Of a stretch of 52,118 nucleotides of DNA, positions 33,117 through 42,528 are shown in pieces. The stretch covers positions 1-52,118 of the forward strand of contig PLJD01000081.1 in assembly GCA_003140175.1 (NCBI GenBank), read 5' to 3'. The notes under the pieces were generated by a model. The model worked only from the letters and a program-made list of their open reading frames with translations, did not search any database and had not been told where the DNA came from. Both the position numbers and the translations under genes were made by a program. Origin of the DNA: Actinomycetota bacterium. Lineage in GTDB: Bacteria; Actinomycetota; Acidimicrobiia; IMCC26256; PALSA-555. How positions within the stretch are numbered: the first letter of the stretch is position 1; every line of letters starts with the position of its first letter.

Positions 33117-33641
33117 GAGAGAGCCTCCTCATCGTCGAACTGGGAGCGCCCGACCATACATGTCGCACAACGACCGAACCAAGGAACGCACAGCCTTCGC
33201 CACCCCCAACGGCCGTCCCCAACAGCCCATCGTCGCCGAGCACCCAACCCATGGTCACCGAGGTTCGGGAGCCAAACGGCCGTCCGGGTATCGGACCTTG
33301 ACAACCGACCGGAGGCATCTGGGAGGCGTGTCTCGCTGCCACGGCCCGGGGGCGTGAGGCCGGTGGGCGTCCACGTGCGGGGCGGCACTGTGCTTGCCCT
33401 CTCATCGGTTCAGATATCGAGGACGATGGCTGCGTTCCAACGAACAGCGACCAACACTCGAGTTACGACTGGGGGGAGCTAGTCCGCGATGGATCCGTCA
33501 GCGCGGCTCTTGGTAGCTCGCCATCTTATGTACAAGCGGCTGCGTGCGGCGGCTGCGTTACCTTGCTTCGGCCGGGAATCCGTCGAGGCCGATGCACCGC
33601 TGTGCCCTCGAACTAGAACACGGACCCAAGGGGACTGAAGC
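33117..33641. other. Intergenic region, 525 bp, no supported gene
   Basis: It contains the promoters of the leftward small protein and the rightward transporter. No reading frame shows a recognisable family. Confidence 0.4.
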
Positions 33642-34814
33642 GTGCAGGACTCGACTGGTGGACGCGTCAGTCTGGCCACCATTGCGCGGGAGTGGTCCCG
33701 GATCGGCATGGTCGGCTTTGGAGGCCCCCCGGCGCATATTGCCTTGTTGCGCAAGCTGTGCGTTGAGGAACGCGGCTGGCTGTCTGCCCGCGAGTTCGAG
33801 GATGGAATCGCGGCCACGAGCCTGTTGCCCGGACCTGCGTCCACGCAGCTCGCGATCTTTTGTGCGGGGCGCGTTGGCGGGCCGCTGGGGGCGATCCTCG
33901 GCGGGGTCTGCTTCATCGCGCCCGGGCTCGTCATCATCCTGGGACTCGCCGCGGTATTTCTGACCGATCGGCCATCCTTGTGGGTTCTTGGTGCCGCCGC
34001 CGGCGCAGGGGCGGCCGTTCCCGCGGTGGCGGTCCACGCGGCCGTGGGGCTCCTGCCTGCCAGCTCGCGACGCAGCGGCGGCGTGCGGGCCACACGGATG
34101 CGCTGGATCCTGTATCTCGGCGCGGGCGCGGTGGCAACGGCGACGATCGGTCCCTACCTGGTCATCGTGCTGCTCGCCTGCGGCCTCCTCGAGGCGGTGG
34201 TGCGCCTCCGCCCGGACCCGGGACGCACCGCATCGGTCGGACTGTTCCCCGCGTTGGGTATCCAAGCCGCCGTCGCCGGGGGACTCGGGGCCGTCGGGTG
34301 GGTGGCGTTCAAGGTCGGCGCGCTGTCGTTCGGGGGCGGGTTCGTGATCATCCCTCTCATGCAGCATGACGCGGTCACGACCTATCATTGGATGACCGGC
34401 GCACAGTTCCTGAACGCGGTTGCGCTTGGCCAAGTGACGCCAGGCCCAGTCGTGCAGACGGTCGCGGTGGTCGGCTACGCCGCCGCCGGCGTCGCGGGCG
34501 GCCTCTTCGCAGCGCTGGTCGCGTTTGCACCGTCGTTCGTGTTCGTCCTCGGTGGTGCTCCGCACTTCGAGCGGCTCCGCTCCAGCCAGCGCCTCCAGGC
34601 GTTCCTGGGCGGCGCCGGGCCGGCAGCCATCGGAGCGATCGCGGGAGCGGCGATCCCGCTCGGACTCGAGCTCACCCACCTCTGGCAACTCGCCATCCTC
34701 GCGATCGCTGCCGCCTGGCTGCTCGGGCTGCGCAAAGGCGTGGTTGGAGCCCTCCTTGGCTCCGGGATTCTCGGGGTCATCGCCGTCCTCGCTGGCTTAC
34801 CCGTCAGCCATTGA
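33642..34814 (+). CDS. chrA: Chromate transporter ChrA, long-chain type
   Basis: A 390-residue membrane protein made of two homologous halves, the bidomain ChrA arrangement. Half 1 has GMVGFGGPPAHIALLRKLCVEERGWLSAREFEDGIAATSLLPGPASTQLAIFCG; half 2 has KVGALSFGGGFVIIPLMQHDAVTTYHWMTGAQFLNAVALGQVTPGPVVQTVAVVGY. The repeated FGG and PGP motifs are the family signature. About ten hydrophobic segments are visible. It exports chromate, or possibly transports sulfate-like anions, in exchange for protons. The start is GTG with AAGGGGA upstream. Confidence 0.9.
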   Translation: MQDSTGGRVSLATIAREWSRIGMVGFGGPPAHIALLRKLCVEERGWLSAREFEDGIAATSLLPGPASTQLAIFCAGRVGGPLGAILGGVCFIAPGLVIILGLAAVFLTDRPSLWVLGAAAGAGAAVPAVAVHAAVGLLPASSRRSGGVRATRMRWILYLGAGAVATATIGPYLVIVLLACGLLEAVVRLRPDPGRTASVGLFPALGIQAAVAGGLGAVGWVAFKVGALSFGGGFVIIPLMQHDAVTTYHWMTGAQFLNAVALGQVTPGPVVQTVAVVGYAAAGVAGGLFAALVAFAPSFVFVLGGAPHFERLRSSQRLQAFLGGAGPAAIGAIAGAAIPLGLELTHLWQLAILAIAAAWLLGLRKGVVGALLGSGILGVIAVLAGLPVSH

Positions 34815-35031
34815 TCTGACCGGGAGCACTTGGCTGCTCAAATCGGGTGAAGTTAGAGATCCAGCGAGAAGGTCCGCTCACCTGAAACGCTGCCCCTCAC
34901 CAACTCCCACGGAGACAGCAGGGAACCAGGCCATGGGTTGGGTGCGAGTTGTGCCCGGGACATGCGAAACGGCCCGGTCGCGCTTGCCCAGCGACCACTG
35001 CAGCAGGGTCAGTACATGGGACCATGGGTCG

Positions 35032-35547
35032 GTGCACGTGCGTGCTGCGCTTGGCGATCTGGCGCGGGATTTCAACGCCGACGCCAGGAGAGCGCGACTG
35101 GTCGCGCTGGTGTCGCCAACCTGTCCGTCCTGCCTCGAGGGCGCGCGGCTGGTGGCGGGCGCGCTCGATGACCGACCCGACGCGGACGTCGCCGTTCTGA
35201 TCCTGTGGGTCCGGGCGTTGCCGGGTGACTCCGCTGTGGCCGCGACTGAGGTGGCCGCCGCGATTTTCGACAAGGATTGCCGTGTCCACCATTACTGGGA
35301 GGAACGAGACGGCTGGTCAATGGCAGCTGCGTTCCACGCGACACTTGGACTCGTTCCCGCGTCCGTGGACCAGTTGGCCTGGGACGTGTATTGCTGGTTT
35401 GCCCCCGAGAGGCATTGGGGTGTGAGTGGCCCGCCGACACCCAGCGCTTGGGCCCACAATCTCCGAGAGGCGGGAGCCTCGCCGGACGCGCCGCGCATCT
35501 GCGGCTCCCTGATTGTGGAGTGGCTCCGTGGGACGGAGAGCACCTGA
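35032..35547 (+). CDS. Thioredoxin-fold protein with CPSC motif
   Basis: A 171-residue protein. RRARLVALVSPTCPSCLEGARLV carries a CxxC pair, and VAVLILWVRALPGDS follows, in the layout of small thioredoxin-like proteins. No signal peptide is seen from the chosen GTG (35032; 35038 is equivalent), but an upstream in-frame ATG exists at 34933 with poor leader sequence, so the start is uncertain. It could be a reductase or a metal-transfer protein. Its nearest neighbours are a chromate transporter and a cytochrome b module. Confidence 0.65.
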   Translation: MHVRAALGDLARDFNADARRARLVALVSPTCPSCLEGARLVAGALDDRPDADVAVLILWVRALPGDSAVAATEVAAAIFDKDCRVHHYWEERDGWSMAAAFHATLGLVPASVDQLAWDVYCWFAPERHWGVSGPPTPSAWAHNLREAGASPDAPRICGSLIVEWLRGTEST

Positions 35548-35869
35548 CCATCAGGCTTGCTCTACCATTTCCGCGACCGAGATCCGTCGCACGAGTCTTG
35601 AGACCGACGCGTCCCGGCGCGGCTGAGTTGCCGCCCCGGCAGAGCGAGCCCTCCCATCGCGTGACGCACCGTTCGGGCGACGGGTGTCTCAGGCGAGATC
35701 CAGCGGCGACGCGAACCCGGGTAGCAGCGGTAGCCACCGAGAGCTGGCGGCCATGGTCGGGAACACCACCCCGCCGACGTGGCTGGTACGATCACGGCCC
35801 GCGCTGGCGGCTTCCACCACCGGCGCGTCGGCCAAATCGAGTTAGCCCGGCTCAACGACGGCGGGGGGG
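35548..35869 (+). promoter_or_regulatory. Intergenic region before the cytochrome b module
   Basis: A TACGAT -10-like box lies at 35787-35792, about 78 nt before the first ATG. A G-rich ribosome-binding site immediately precedes the start. No gene is seen, and no Rieske or cytochrome c gene is hidden here. Confidence 0.4.
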
Positions 35870-36040
35870 ATGATGGTGGGCACGTTCGACACCATCTTGG
35901 CGGTGGGTCTTAACGGCAAGACCTACTACATCCATTGGGGCTGGTTTCAGATCTCGGCTGCCAACCTGGTCGTGATCGTCATGATGGTGTTGGTGTTCGT
36001 CCTGGCGATCGTGGTCCCGTTTCCGGGGCGTCGCCGATGA
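35870..36040 (+). CDS. Small single-span membrane protein of the cytochrome b module
   Basis: A 56-residue protein. Its first half reads FDTILAVGLNGKTYYIHWGW, and a single membrane helix follows (NLVVIVMMVLVFVLAIVV), ending in basic FPGRRR. The stop overlaps the ATG of the cytochrome b gene (ATGA at 36037), so it is translationally coupled. It may be a small subunit of the complex, like the petG/L-type or other single-helix subunits of quinol oxidoreductases. Start could be the second ATG (35873). Confidence 0.6.
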   Translation: MMVGTFDTILAVGLNGKTYYIHWGWFQISAANLVVIVMMVLVFVLAIVVPFPGRRR

Positions 36041-36708
36041 CCACCACCGAGCGCGGTGCGGCGAAGCGATCGTGGACGGCGGGGCTGCGCCGCGCCGGGA
36101 TGCAGGCGTTGCCCCCCGAGCGGCTCCTGCCCGATGAGCAACCCGTGTATGTCGCGTCGTGGGTCTACGTGTTCGGGGTGCTGACCATCGCGGCGCTGGT
36201 CATCGTCATCGGCTCGGGGGTCGTGCTCGCACTCAAGGGTCCGACGTGGTGGCACGTCTCGTCTGTAGGTCTGTTCTTCAACAGCGTGCACGTCTGGAGT
36301 GTTGAGCTCTTCTTCTTCTTCATGGTCGTGCATCTCTGGGCGAAGTTCTTCATGGCGGCATGGCGGGGCCGGCGGGCGTTGACCTGGGTGACCGGGGCGG
36401 TGTCATTCGTGGTGTCGATCGGTGCCGCATTCACCGGGTACCTGTCCCAGCAGAACTTCGCGTCGCAATGGATCGCGTCCCAAGCCAAAGATGGTCTCAA
36501 CTCGGTAGGGATCGGCGCGTTCTTCAATGTCTTGGACTTCGGTCAGATGTTCACCTGGCATGTGGTCCTGCTCCCCCTTGGGATCGTCGTACTCGTCGTG
36601 GCCCACGTGCTGTTGGTCCGCAAGCACGGAGTTGTACCGCCCCTGCCAATCCGAAGCGAACCCGCGACCCAGACCACCGCACCGGTTCCGGAGCGCGACG
36701 GGCGATGA
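36037..36708 (+). CDS. Cytochrome b (N-terminal, b6-like), diheme membrane protein
   Basis: A 223-residue protein with four membrane helices. Heme ligands are H85 and H99 in helix B (VHVWSVELFFFFMVVHLW) and H175 and H190 in helix D (WHVVLLPLGIVVLVVAH). The 15-residue step in helix D is the spacing of cytochrome b6 rather than of mitochondrial cytochrome b. It passes electrons across the membrane from quinol. The usual LPWDQ motif after helix C is replaced by YLSQQNFASQW, so the quinol site or partner may differ. It overlaps both neighbours by ATGA. No Rieske protein or cytochrome c1 is in the window. Confidence 0.85.
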   Translation: MTTTERGAAKRSWTAGLRRAGMQALPPERLLPDEQPVYVASWVYVFGVLTIAALVIVIGSGVVLALKGPTWWHVSSVGLFFNSVHVWSVELFFFFMVVHLWAKFFMAAWRGRRALTWVTGAVSFVVSIGAAFTGYLSQQNFASQWIASQAKDGLNSVGIGAFFNVLDFGQMFTWHVVLLPLGIVVLVVAHVLLVRKHGVVPPLPIRSEPATQTTAPVPERDGR

Positions 36709-37676
36709 GCGCCACTGGGATGCCGCCGGGGCAGACCTGGGAGGGCGGATACCGGCCCTACGACCTCGTCAAGGAATTCGTCATCGCGCTGGTGGTCGTC
36801 GGAATGCTCACCGCGGTGCTCGCGGGAGTCTTCTCATCACCCGACAAGCGAGCGGTCACGATCGCCCAGTGGTCAAGAAGTAATCCGATCGACTTCGCCA
36901 CGACCGCAGTCTCGGAGCTCGATGGAACCAGCGCGACCGCCACTTACGGCCCGCCCTACACCCATACGCCGGGCGCGGGACAAAAGATCGGCCCGATCTC
37001 GCTGCAGCGCCTCGCCGGGGTCCACATCCCCGTCGACCCCGCCCGCGACTTCGTCATCGCTCCACTCGGCACCCTGGCGCCCGACCAGCCCGCGCTGCGG
37101 CGCGCCCTCGCTGCCTACCAACAAGCCTCCGACGCCCAGCACCAGCACTGGACGACCGCCTACACCGAGGCGCTGACCCACGCCCAGTTCCGCAACGGAG
37201 CCCTCCTCGTGCCCCGAGGCGACTATGGGCCGGTCCAGCCGATCCTCGCCGCGTTGCTGGGCTTTGCGCGTGGCGGCGGCCTCGATGGCGCATTGGTCAC
37301 CCACTCGCAGTTCTACGCCACCGACTACACCAAGCCGCTGCTGTTCATGGCCGACAGCACCTACCTCGAAGGTCTCGCCCAACAAGACCATCTGCTCGGT
37401 GGCCAGTGGGGGATGACGAACGAGACTGGTAACTATCCCGGCCAAAGCTGGCTTTGGCTGTATACGTTCTGGTACCAGATCTCGCCGTTCAAGACCTCCA
37501 CCAACGCCGACGCGCTCATCTGGGCGATCATGGTGATCCTCACCTTGGCGCTCATTCTCGTCCCATTCATCCCGGGCGTGCGATCGATCCCGCGTCGCCT
37601 ACCCGTCTACCGGTTGATCTGGCGTGACTACTACCGGACCGTCGAGCGCCAACCGGGATCCCCGACGCGCAATTGA
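36705..37676 (+). CDS. Membrane protein partner of cytochrome b
   Basis: A 323-residue protein. A membrane helix lies at about residues 22-42 (FVIALVVVGMLTAVLAGVF), followed by a large soluble region with SSPDKRAVTIAQWSRSNPIDF and TATYGPPYT, and a second helix near residues 275-297 (ALIWAIMVILTLALILVPFIPG). Both ends would be cytoplasmic, with the 230-residue domain outside. It has no heme CxxCH and no Rieske motif. It is translationally coupled to cytochrome b and presumably forms a complex with it. Function is not recognised. Confidence 0.65.
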   Translation: MSATGMPPGQTWEGGYRPYDLVKEFVIALVVVGMLTAVLAGVFSSPDKRAVTIAQWSRSNPIDFATTAVSELDGTSATATYGPPYTHTPGAGQKIGPISLQRLAGVHIPVDPARDFVIAPLGTLAPDQPALRRALAAYQQASDAQHQHWTTAYTEALTHAQFRNGALLVPRGDYGPVQPILAALLGFARGGGLDGALVTHSQFYATDYTKPLLFMADSTYLEGLAQQDHLLGGQWGMTNETGNYPGQSWLWLYTFWYQISPFKTSTNADALIWAIMVILTLALILVPFIPGVRSIPRRLPVYRLIWRDYYRTVERQPGSPTRN

Positions 37677-37731
37677 GTGCCAACCCGAAGCAGCATCGGT
37701 CGGGCAATCGGGAGCCCGAGGACGACGAGAG

Positions 37732-38880
37732 TCAACGGGGCGCGTCTGCGTGATGCCCGCCGCGTGCGATCGTACTGAAGGGTACGACCTTGGTTTGTGG
37801 CGTCTGGATGTCTCCCTCGGGGAGGAAGAACCGCCAGAACAGTTGACCGGCTGGTCGTCCTTCGGTGTCGAGCCAGTTCGGGACCTCCGGATCGCCGTGC
37901 GCCAGGACCATACGGAAGCTCCCGTCTGGTTCGAGGATGGTGTTGGCGCGGTTTCGGCCGACGGGACGGTGCACGTAGTCATAGGTCTGAAGGAACCGGT
38001 TCCACAGGTCAACGCTCGCGAAGCGACACGTCGGCCACCGACCGGTGATGACCAGCGCCTCCTCGGGCCCGAGCGCATATGGCCCCGACGAATATGCCGC
38101 GTCGAAGGCAGACAGTGACATGTCGCCCGGGGTTTGGGGCTGGGGGAAAACGTTCGGGATCGTGCCGACCCACGTCGGTAGCGCCGCGGGGTCCCGTGGC
38201 GGGCGATCGATGGTGCGGCCCCGAAGGTATTTCGTGACCCGGCGGATACCGGCGGCGATCGACTGGTCGTTCCAGGGGAGCGGGGGCGGAAGCGCGTCGA
38301 GGCTCTCGATCGTCAGCGGTACGAACCGCAGCGGGTCAGCCGCCGCGGGGGTGGGTTCCTCGAAGTAGTGGCGTGTCGTGACCCGGGCCGCGTCGTCTGG
38401 GAGATCCAGCCAGTTGCGATCCTGGGGTGGTCCACCGACGGTGATCTCGTAGCTGCCATCGGCGGAGACGTCGAACTGCGTGTCGTTGATGACTCCGGCG
38501 GTCCGTGTCCCATACCCGCCGTCGGCGGGACCAGCTTCCACGGTGATCGACGTGTACACGGCGCCCGCAAGCTTGCCCCGCATCCGGTAGGAGCGCGTCG
38601 GGTTGATCGGCGCCTCGAAGTAGATGGCGTCAGGGTTGTCGCCCAGCGCCTTGCGGGTGGGTGTCACGATCCGTCGCAAGTCGGGATGGTCAGGGTCGCT
38701 CTCGAACGCAATGGTGACGGCGCTCTCCAGCAAGTGCATCAGGAACCGATGACCATCGGCATCATCGGCGGGTTCGCTGATCCCATTCTCGGCGCTCAGA
38801 TATCCGACGTCGATCTCGGCCAGGATCTCGAGCAGCTCGCGGAAGGCACGCCGGCTCTCCGTCTCGGTTGTCTGCGTCAT
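37732..38880 (-). CDS. DUF1214 domain protein
   Basis: A 382-residue soluble protein. IYFEAPINPTRSYRMRG marks the start of a beta domain; the C-terminal DUF1214 region contains ALGPEEALVITGRWPTCRFASVDLWNRFLQTYDY, RANTILEPDGSFRMVLAHGDPEVPNWLDTEGR and LFWRFFLPE. Many DUF1214 proteins pair with DUF1254; here only DUF1214 is obvious. No signal peptide. Function unknown. ATG at 38880 has GAGGTG 4 nt upstream. Confidence 0.85.
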   Translation of the reverse strand: MTQTTETESRRAFRELLEILAEIDVGYLSAENGISEPADDADGHRFLMHLLESAVTIAFESDPDHPDLRRIVTPTRKALGDNPDAIYFEAPINPTRSYRMRGKLAGAVYTSITVEAGPADGGYGTRTAGVINDTQFDVSADGSYEITVGGPPQDRNWLDLPDDAARVTTRHYFEEPTPAAADPLRFVPLTIESLDALPPPLPWNDQSIAAGIRRVTKYLRGRTIDRPPRDPAALPTWVGTIPNVFPQPQTPGDMSLSAFDAAYSSGPYALGPEEALVITGRWPTCRFASVDLWNRFLQTYDYVHRPVGRNRANTILEPDGSFRMVLAHGDPEVPNWLDTEGRPAGQLFWRFFLPEGDIQTPQTKVVPFSTIARGGHHADAPR

Positions 38881-39081
38881 GACACCTCGTTCGCGGAGTT
38901 CGTCGTGTGGCTGAGAGCGTCAGCGTTCGCACACCGACAGTAATGATGCGTCACCACGCGGTCTCCGGCTTGGGCCTCGGTGCAGAGGGGAGCGGTACGA
39001 GGAATTGGAGGCCTCCCGCGGTGGCGGAGCAGGGTCTGGTCAGAGTTGCCCGTGAATCCGACGGACCGGCGGCCGATCGAT

Positions 39082-39474
39082 CTAGATGGGCACGATCTGG
39101 AGCGAGTCCTCGATGCCGCTCAGATCCGCGGCATGGCGGGTATAGAGCGCGGCACCGTGTGCGTGCGCGGTTGCGGCGATGAGCAAGTCCATCACGCGGC
39201 CACGGGGCTGGCGGCCGCCGCGGGCCATCATCGACGCCAAGTGCCCATAGCTGCGCGCGACCGCGTCATCGACGGCGAGCGGCGTGAAGAGGTGCTCGAT
39301 GAGCGTCAGTCGCCTGACGCGCTCTGCCCGCACTAGGACGTCGTCGGTGACGAGTGCTCCGAAGTGCAGCTCCGCGAGCGACGCGGCGCTCACCGCGAGT
39401 TCTCCTTCGAGCGCCGGGACGTCAGCTGCGACGAGCACGCTGGTATCGAGAACGGCGCGGCTTACCTCAGCCAT
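39082..39474 (-). CDS. vapC: VapC-type PIN ribonuclease toxin
   Basis: A 130-residue PIN domain. RAVLDTSVLVAAD holds the first catalytic aspartate, SLAELHFGAL the glutamate, RGRVMDLLIAATAHAHGAALYTRHAADL the next aspartate and the final TR-xx-DL acidic position. It should cleave tRNA or mRNA when free of antitoxin. The start ATG at 39474 lies inside the antitoxin gene (13-nt overlap). Confidence 0.88.
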   Translation of the reverse strand: MAEVSRAVLDTSVLVAADVPALEGELAVSAASLAELHFGALVTDDVLVRAERVRRLTLIEHLFTPLAVDDAVARSYGHLASMMARGGRQPRGRVMDLLIAATAHAHGAALYTRHAADLSGIEDSLQIVPI

Positions 39475-39707
39475 GGATCTCGGACGTCTGCGTCGAGATG
39501 CTCCCGGTCGGCTGCCCAGTCCTCGTCGTCGGGGCCAGCGAAGATCGCGGCAATGTCCCGGTAGCGTCGCCACCGCGTCGGCGCTGCCGGGCCCAGTACC
39601 GCGGCGGGTCGGCCAGACACCGTGACGACCAGTTCCTCGCCATCCTCGGCCCGGCGGACGAACTCACTCGCGTGTTGGCGCAGTTCGCGCAGCCCGATGC
39701 TCTCCAT
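39462..39707 (-). CDS. vapB: Phd/YefM-type antitoxin
   Basis: An 81-residue antitoxin. ESIGLRELRQHASEFVRRAEDGEELVVTVSGRPAAVLGP is the Phd/YefM DNA-binding N-terminal domain; the C-terminal AGPDDEDWAADREHLDAD would thread into the toxin. The ATG at 39707 begins the conserved region; a longer frame begins at 39737. A TATCTT box ends 8 nt before that ATG, suggesting a leaderless mRNA. It is the first gene of the operon and probably autorepresses it with VapC. Confidence 0.85.
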   Translation of the reverse strand: MESIGLRELRQHASEFVRRAEDGEELVVTVSGRPAAVLGPAAPTRWRRYRDIAAIFAGPDDEDWAADREHLDADVRDPWLR

Positions 39708-39810
39708 GACCAACGAAGATAGCATCTGTGCTACCACCGGTGGGCGGCAATCCCGGCTCCTCCCCGCGAGTTCGCGGGGCCTCGACCAACGTCGAAAACA
39801 GCAAGCAGTC

Positions 39811-41298
39811 TCACGGTCTGGACCGCGGTCGGCCCAGTTCCGATTCCACCAGGTCCACCGCCGTCATTGCCGTCTCGCACTCGAGGTCCTGATACGCGCC
39901 CAGTCCTTCGGACGTGGAGCCGGCCATATAGAGGCCTTCGACGGTCGCGACCTTCACCGGATGCCGAGGGACGGGCTTGAGATAGCACGCCCGCATCTCG
40001 GGGCCGGATAGGTACTGGTATCGGGACCACTCCACGCAGTCGTCGAGGTCGCTGTAGTACCAGCGCATGTACTCGAGGATTCGATCGATCGCGACCCTGG
40101 CGTCCCGCCAGTGTCGCCACCGCCTTCCCTCGCCTTCGCCCCAGTGCGACATGACGACCTCGAGGAGGTGTTTCCCGGCCGGCGCGACCAGGGGCGAATG
40201 GCATGACGCGAACTGGAACGCGCCGTGGTAGCGCTTGACCGCTTGGTCACCCCACAACACGCGGTGCCAGCCGGGCATGTCCTCGCTGTGCCCGTCCGAA
40301 CGGCGGGTGGGCAGGCGGCTGAGGCCGGCCCACCAGCCCGCGAAATCGTTGCCGTACTCGCGCATCCGCTCGGCGGTTTGGGCGAAGCCGGTGGGAAACA
40401 GATCCTCGTCGACGATCTCGAGCAGGTCCCAGCTCGGGTAGTCGGTGATGACGACCGGCGCGAGGAATTCCTGCACAAGATTTGCGTCGTTTGTCGCGAC
40501 GACGCCGGTGACGCGGCGGTCCTCGACGACAATCTCGAGCGGCTTCCACCCCAACCACAGCTCACCGCCGTGCTGCTCGATCACGTGCACCCATGGGGAC
40601 ACGAGACCCTGCATACCGGGGGCCTCAGGGTCTTCGGGGTAGATGCCCCTCGACCCGTAGGCGCGGGCCTGCTGGAGGAAGGCGACGAGTCGCCCGGCGG
40701 AGGTGTTCTCTGACGGGGACGGGAACATCACCTCGCCGACCTGCAGGATCGCGTTGCGGACGACCCCGTCCGCGACGTTCTGGTCGAGCCAGTCCCCCAG
40801 TGTGACGGGAACGAGGCCTCGTTGGTCCTCGTCGGAGATCGATCGCAACCGTCGCATCGCGTCGAGGTAGCCGCGCGCGGTCTCGTCGGACACGGTCTCG
40901 TCGCCGGTGAGGACCTGGACTGTCTCGCGCGCGCCTGACAATCGGTCGATTCCCGCCCGCCCCCCGAGGTGAAGGTCGGCCGACGTCCGCGCCGGCAGCC
41001 GATGGAGGCGCATTCCGCCCGCGAGAGGCTGGCTGTGGACCTCGGCGCCGGCGGCACGGGCGGCGGCGAAGAAGTGCAGTGGCAAACCGAAGACGTTGTC
41101 CCCCACGCCGTGACCATCGCGATGCCCGAAGGCGATCTGGTACCCCTCATACTCGACCGAGCCGCAGCGACCGCCGGGCTGTTCGAGCTTGTCGACCAGC
41201 GCCACCCGGAAACCCCGACTGGCAAGCAACGCCGCGGACGTGAGTCCGCCAAGCGATGCGCCAACGACGACCGCGTCGAACTGCTTGGTCGCACTCAT
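39811..41298 (-). CDS. Phytoene-desaturase-like FAD oxidoreductase
   Basis: A 495-residue flavoprotein of the CrtI/amine-oxidase-like superfamily. FDAVVVGASLGGLTSAALLASRGFRVALVDKLEQPGGR is the N-terminal dinucleotide-binding motif followed by the GG-doublet. The C-terminal substrate region ends with GLYMAGSTSEGLGAYQDLECETAMTAVDLV. The typical GD motif is relaxed to GSTSEG. The enzyme probably oxidises or isomerises a hydrophobic substrate, but no carotenoid genes are nearby. A strong GGAGGAGG precedes the ATG. Confidence 0.83.
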   Translation of the reverse strand: MSATKQFDAVVVGASLGGLTSAALLASRGFRVALVDKLEQPGGRCGSVEYEGYQIAFGHRDGHGVGDNVFGLPLHFFAAARAAGAEVHSQPLAGGMRLHRLPARTSADLHLGGRAGIDRLSGARETVQVLTGDETVSDETARGYLDAMRRLRSISDEDQRGLVPVTLGDWLDQNVADGVVRNAILQVGEVMFPSPSENTSAGRLVAFLQQARAYGSRGIYPEDPEAPGMQGLVSPWVHVIEQHGGELWLGWKPLEIVVEDRRVTGVVATNDANLVQEFLAPVVITDYPSWDLLEIVDEDLFPTGFAQTAERMREYGNDFAGWWAGLSRLPTRRSDGHSEDMPGWHRVLWGDQAVKRYHGAFQFASCHSPLVAPAGKHLLEVVMSHWGEGEGRRWRHWRDARVAIDRILEYMRWYYSDLDDCVEWSRYQYLSGPEMRACYLKPVPRHPVKVATVEGLYMAGSTSEGLGAYQDLECETAMTAVDLVESELGRPRSRP

Positions 41299-41688
41299 GG
41301 CCCTCCTCCGATTCTTGCAACAGGAGAGATCATGGCTTGTTCACCCAGCAACAGGTCACGCTCCGGACCTGGGTGCCGGAGGAGCCCTGGCGCGGTACCT
41401 CGGCGATGGCGGACCCGGGACCTCCGAGCGCGAACCAGGGCGCTGCGAGGTCGTCGTCGGCCTGGGAGAGACGGCTCCGTCCGCGACCGCCATCGGCCCG
41501 CGCCAGTCGCGGCGTTGCGGGGTGGCCGGCGGCTGTTCCTTCTGGACCACGATGGTGCTGCATTCGGGTTGCGGTCCGGTATGGCGGCGGGGGTTGGGGA
41601 GGTTCCGGGTCGTCCGCGACGGCGAGGGGCCGAAAACTGAGTACCGGCTACTCAGGCCCGCCGCCGGTGGGGTCCTTAGAATGTCGGC
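41299..41688 (+). promoter_or_regulatory. Intergenic region with leaderless promoter at its end
   Basis: No gene is supported in this 390-bp stretch. A TAGAAT -10 box at 41677-41682 ends 6 nt before the ATG at 41689, indicating a leaderless mRNA. Confidence 0.5.
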
Positions 41689-42318
41689 ATGGGACTCTTC
41701 AGCAAAATGACGGGCGGCGCTGACAAAAAGCTTCTGGCCACCGGGCTGCCCGGTCGCGGGATCATCACCGACCTGAAGTTGACGGGCACGACAATCCAGA
41801 CTGGCAACGGGTTAGTCCAGCGGACCTGCATCTTTACGCTAGAAGTGTCCCTCGACGGCAAGGATCCGTACACGGCGACGTGCAAGCAGCGCATTCCCGA
41901 GATTGAGATCGCCCAGATCCAGCCCGGGGGCACGGCCGTGGCCGTTCGGGCCAACCCGGACGAGCTCACCGAGATCGCGATCGACTTCAACACCCAGCCG
42001 CCGGTTGTCACGACGCCGGGCGGCTCGGGCAATCACTCGGCGGCCGAGGTGCTAGCCACCGGTACCCCGGCCAAGGCGGTCATCGTCGAATCGCAACCGC
42101 TGGGCAAGAAGACCCCGGCCGGGGTGGATGTGTACGCGTTCGTCCTCACTGTCATGCCGGACGGGAAGGACCCCTACCAGATTCAGGTGGGGAATCCCGT
42201 GCCGCCCGCCGGGTTGCCGTTCCTGTTTCCGGGCTCGCATGTGCCGGTCAAGATCGGGAGCGACCCGAATGCGGTGGTCATCGACTGGGACCAGGCGAAG
42301 GCCGAGAGCAAGGACTGA
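41689..42318 (+). CDS. Hypothetical protein with internal duplication
   Basis: A 209-residue soluble protein. The sequence contains two related halves: LPGRGIITDLKLTG, SLDGKDPYTATCKQRIP, AVRANPDELTEIAIDF; and GTPAKAVIVESQPLG, MPDGKDPYQIQVGNPVPPAG, IGSDPNAVVIDW. Each half ends with a NP/DPN-type turn and an acidic strand, suggesting a tandem beta-barrel or OB-like fold. The family is not recognised. Its mRNA is likely leaderless. It is followed, 210 nt later, by another small unknown gene in the same direction. Confidence 0.7.
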   Translation: MGLFSKMTGGADKKLLATGLPGRGIITDLKLTGTTIQTGNGLVQRTCIFTLEVSLDGKDPYTATCKQRIPEIEIAQIQPGGTAVAVRANPDELTEIAIDFNTQPPVVTTPGGSGNHSAAEVLATGTPAKAVIVESQPLGKKTPAGVDVYAFVLTVMPDGKDPYQIQVGNPVPPAGLPFLFPGSHVPVKIGSDPNAVVIDWDQAKAESKD

Positions 42319-42335
42319 CCGCCTCGAGGGTTCTC

Positions 42336-42365
42336 GCCTCGCCTCGCCTCGCCGCGCCGCGCCGC
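42336..42365. repeat. Pentanucleotide repeat GCCTC/GCCGC
   Basis: Three GCCTC units are followed by three GCCGC units, 30 bp in all, just after a stop codon. It may vary by slippage; no function is seen. Confidence 0.8.
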
Positions 42366-42528
42366 GCGACGGGCCGAACCGATCGTTTTGAGGCGACCTC
42401 CGGGCCCGACCGGCATCGTCTTTCATGGTCGCCACGGGTCAAGCGCGGCGCCGATCGACTGATACTGAATCGGGTGTGCCGCCGTGAATGTCAGCGGCCG
42501 GAACGGTCTGACAGGTGGGAATGCCACG

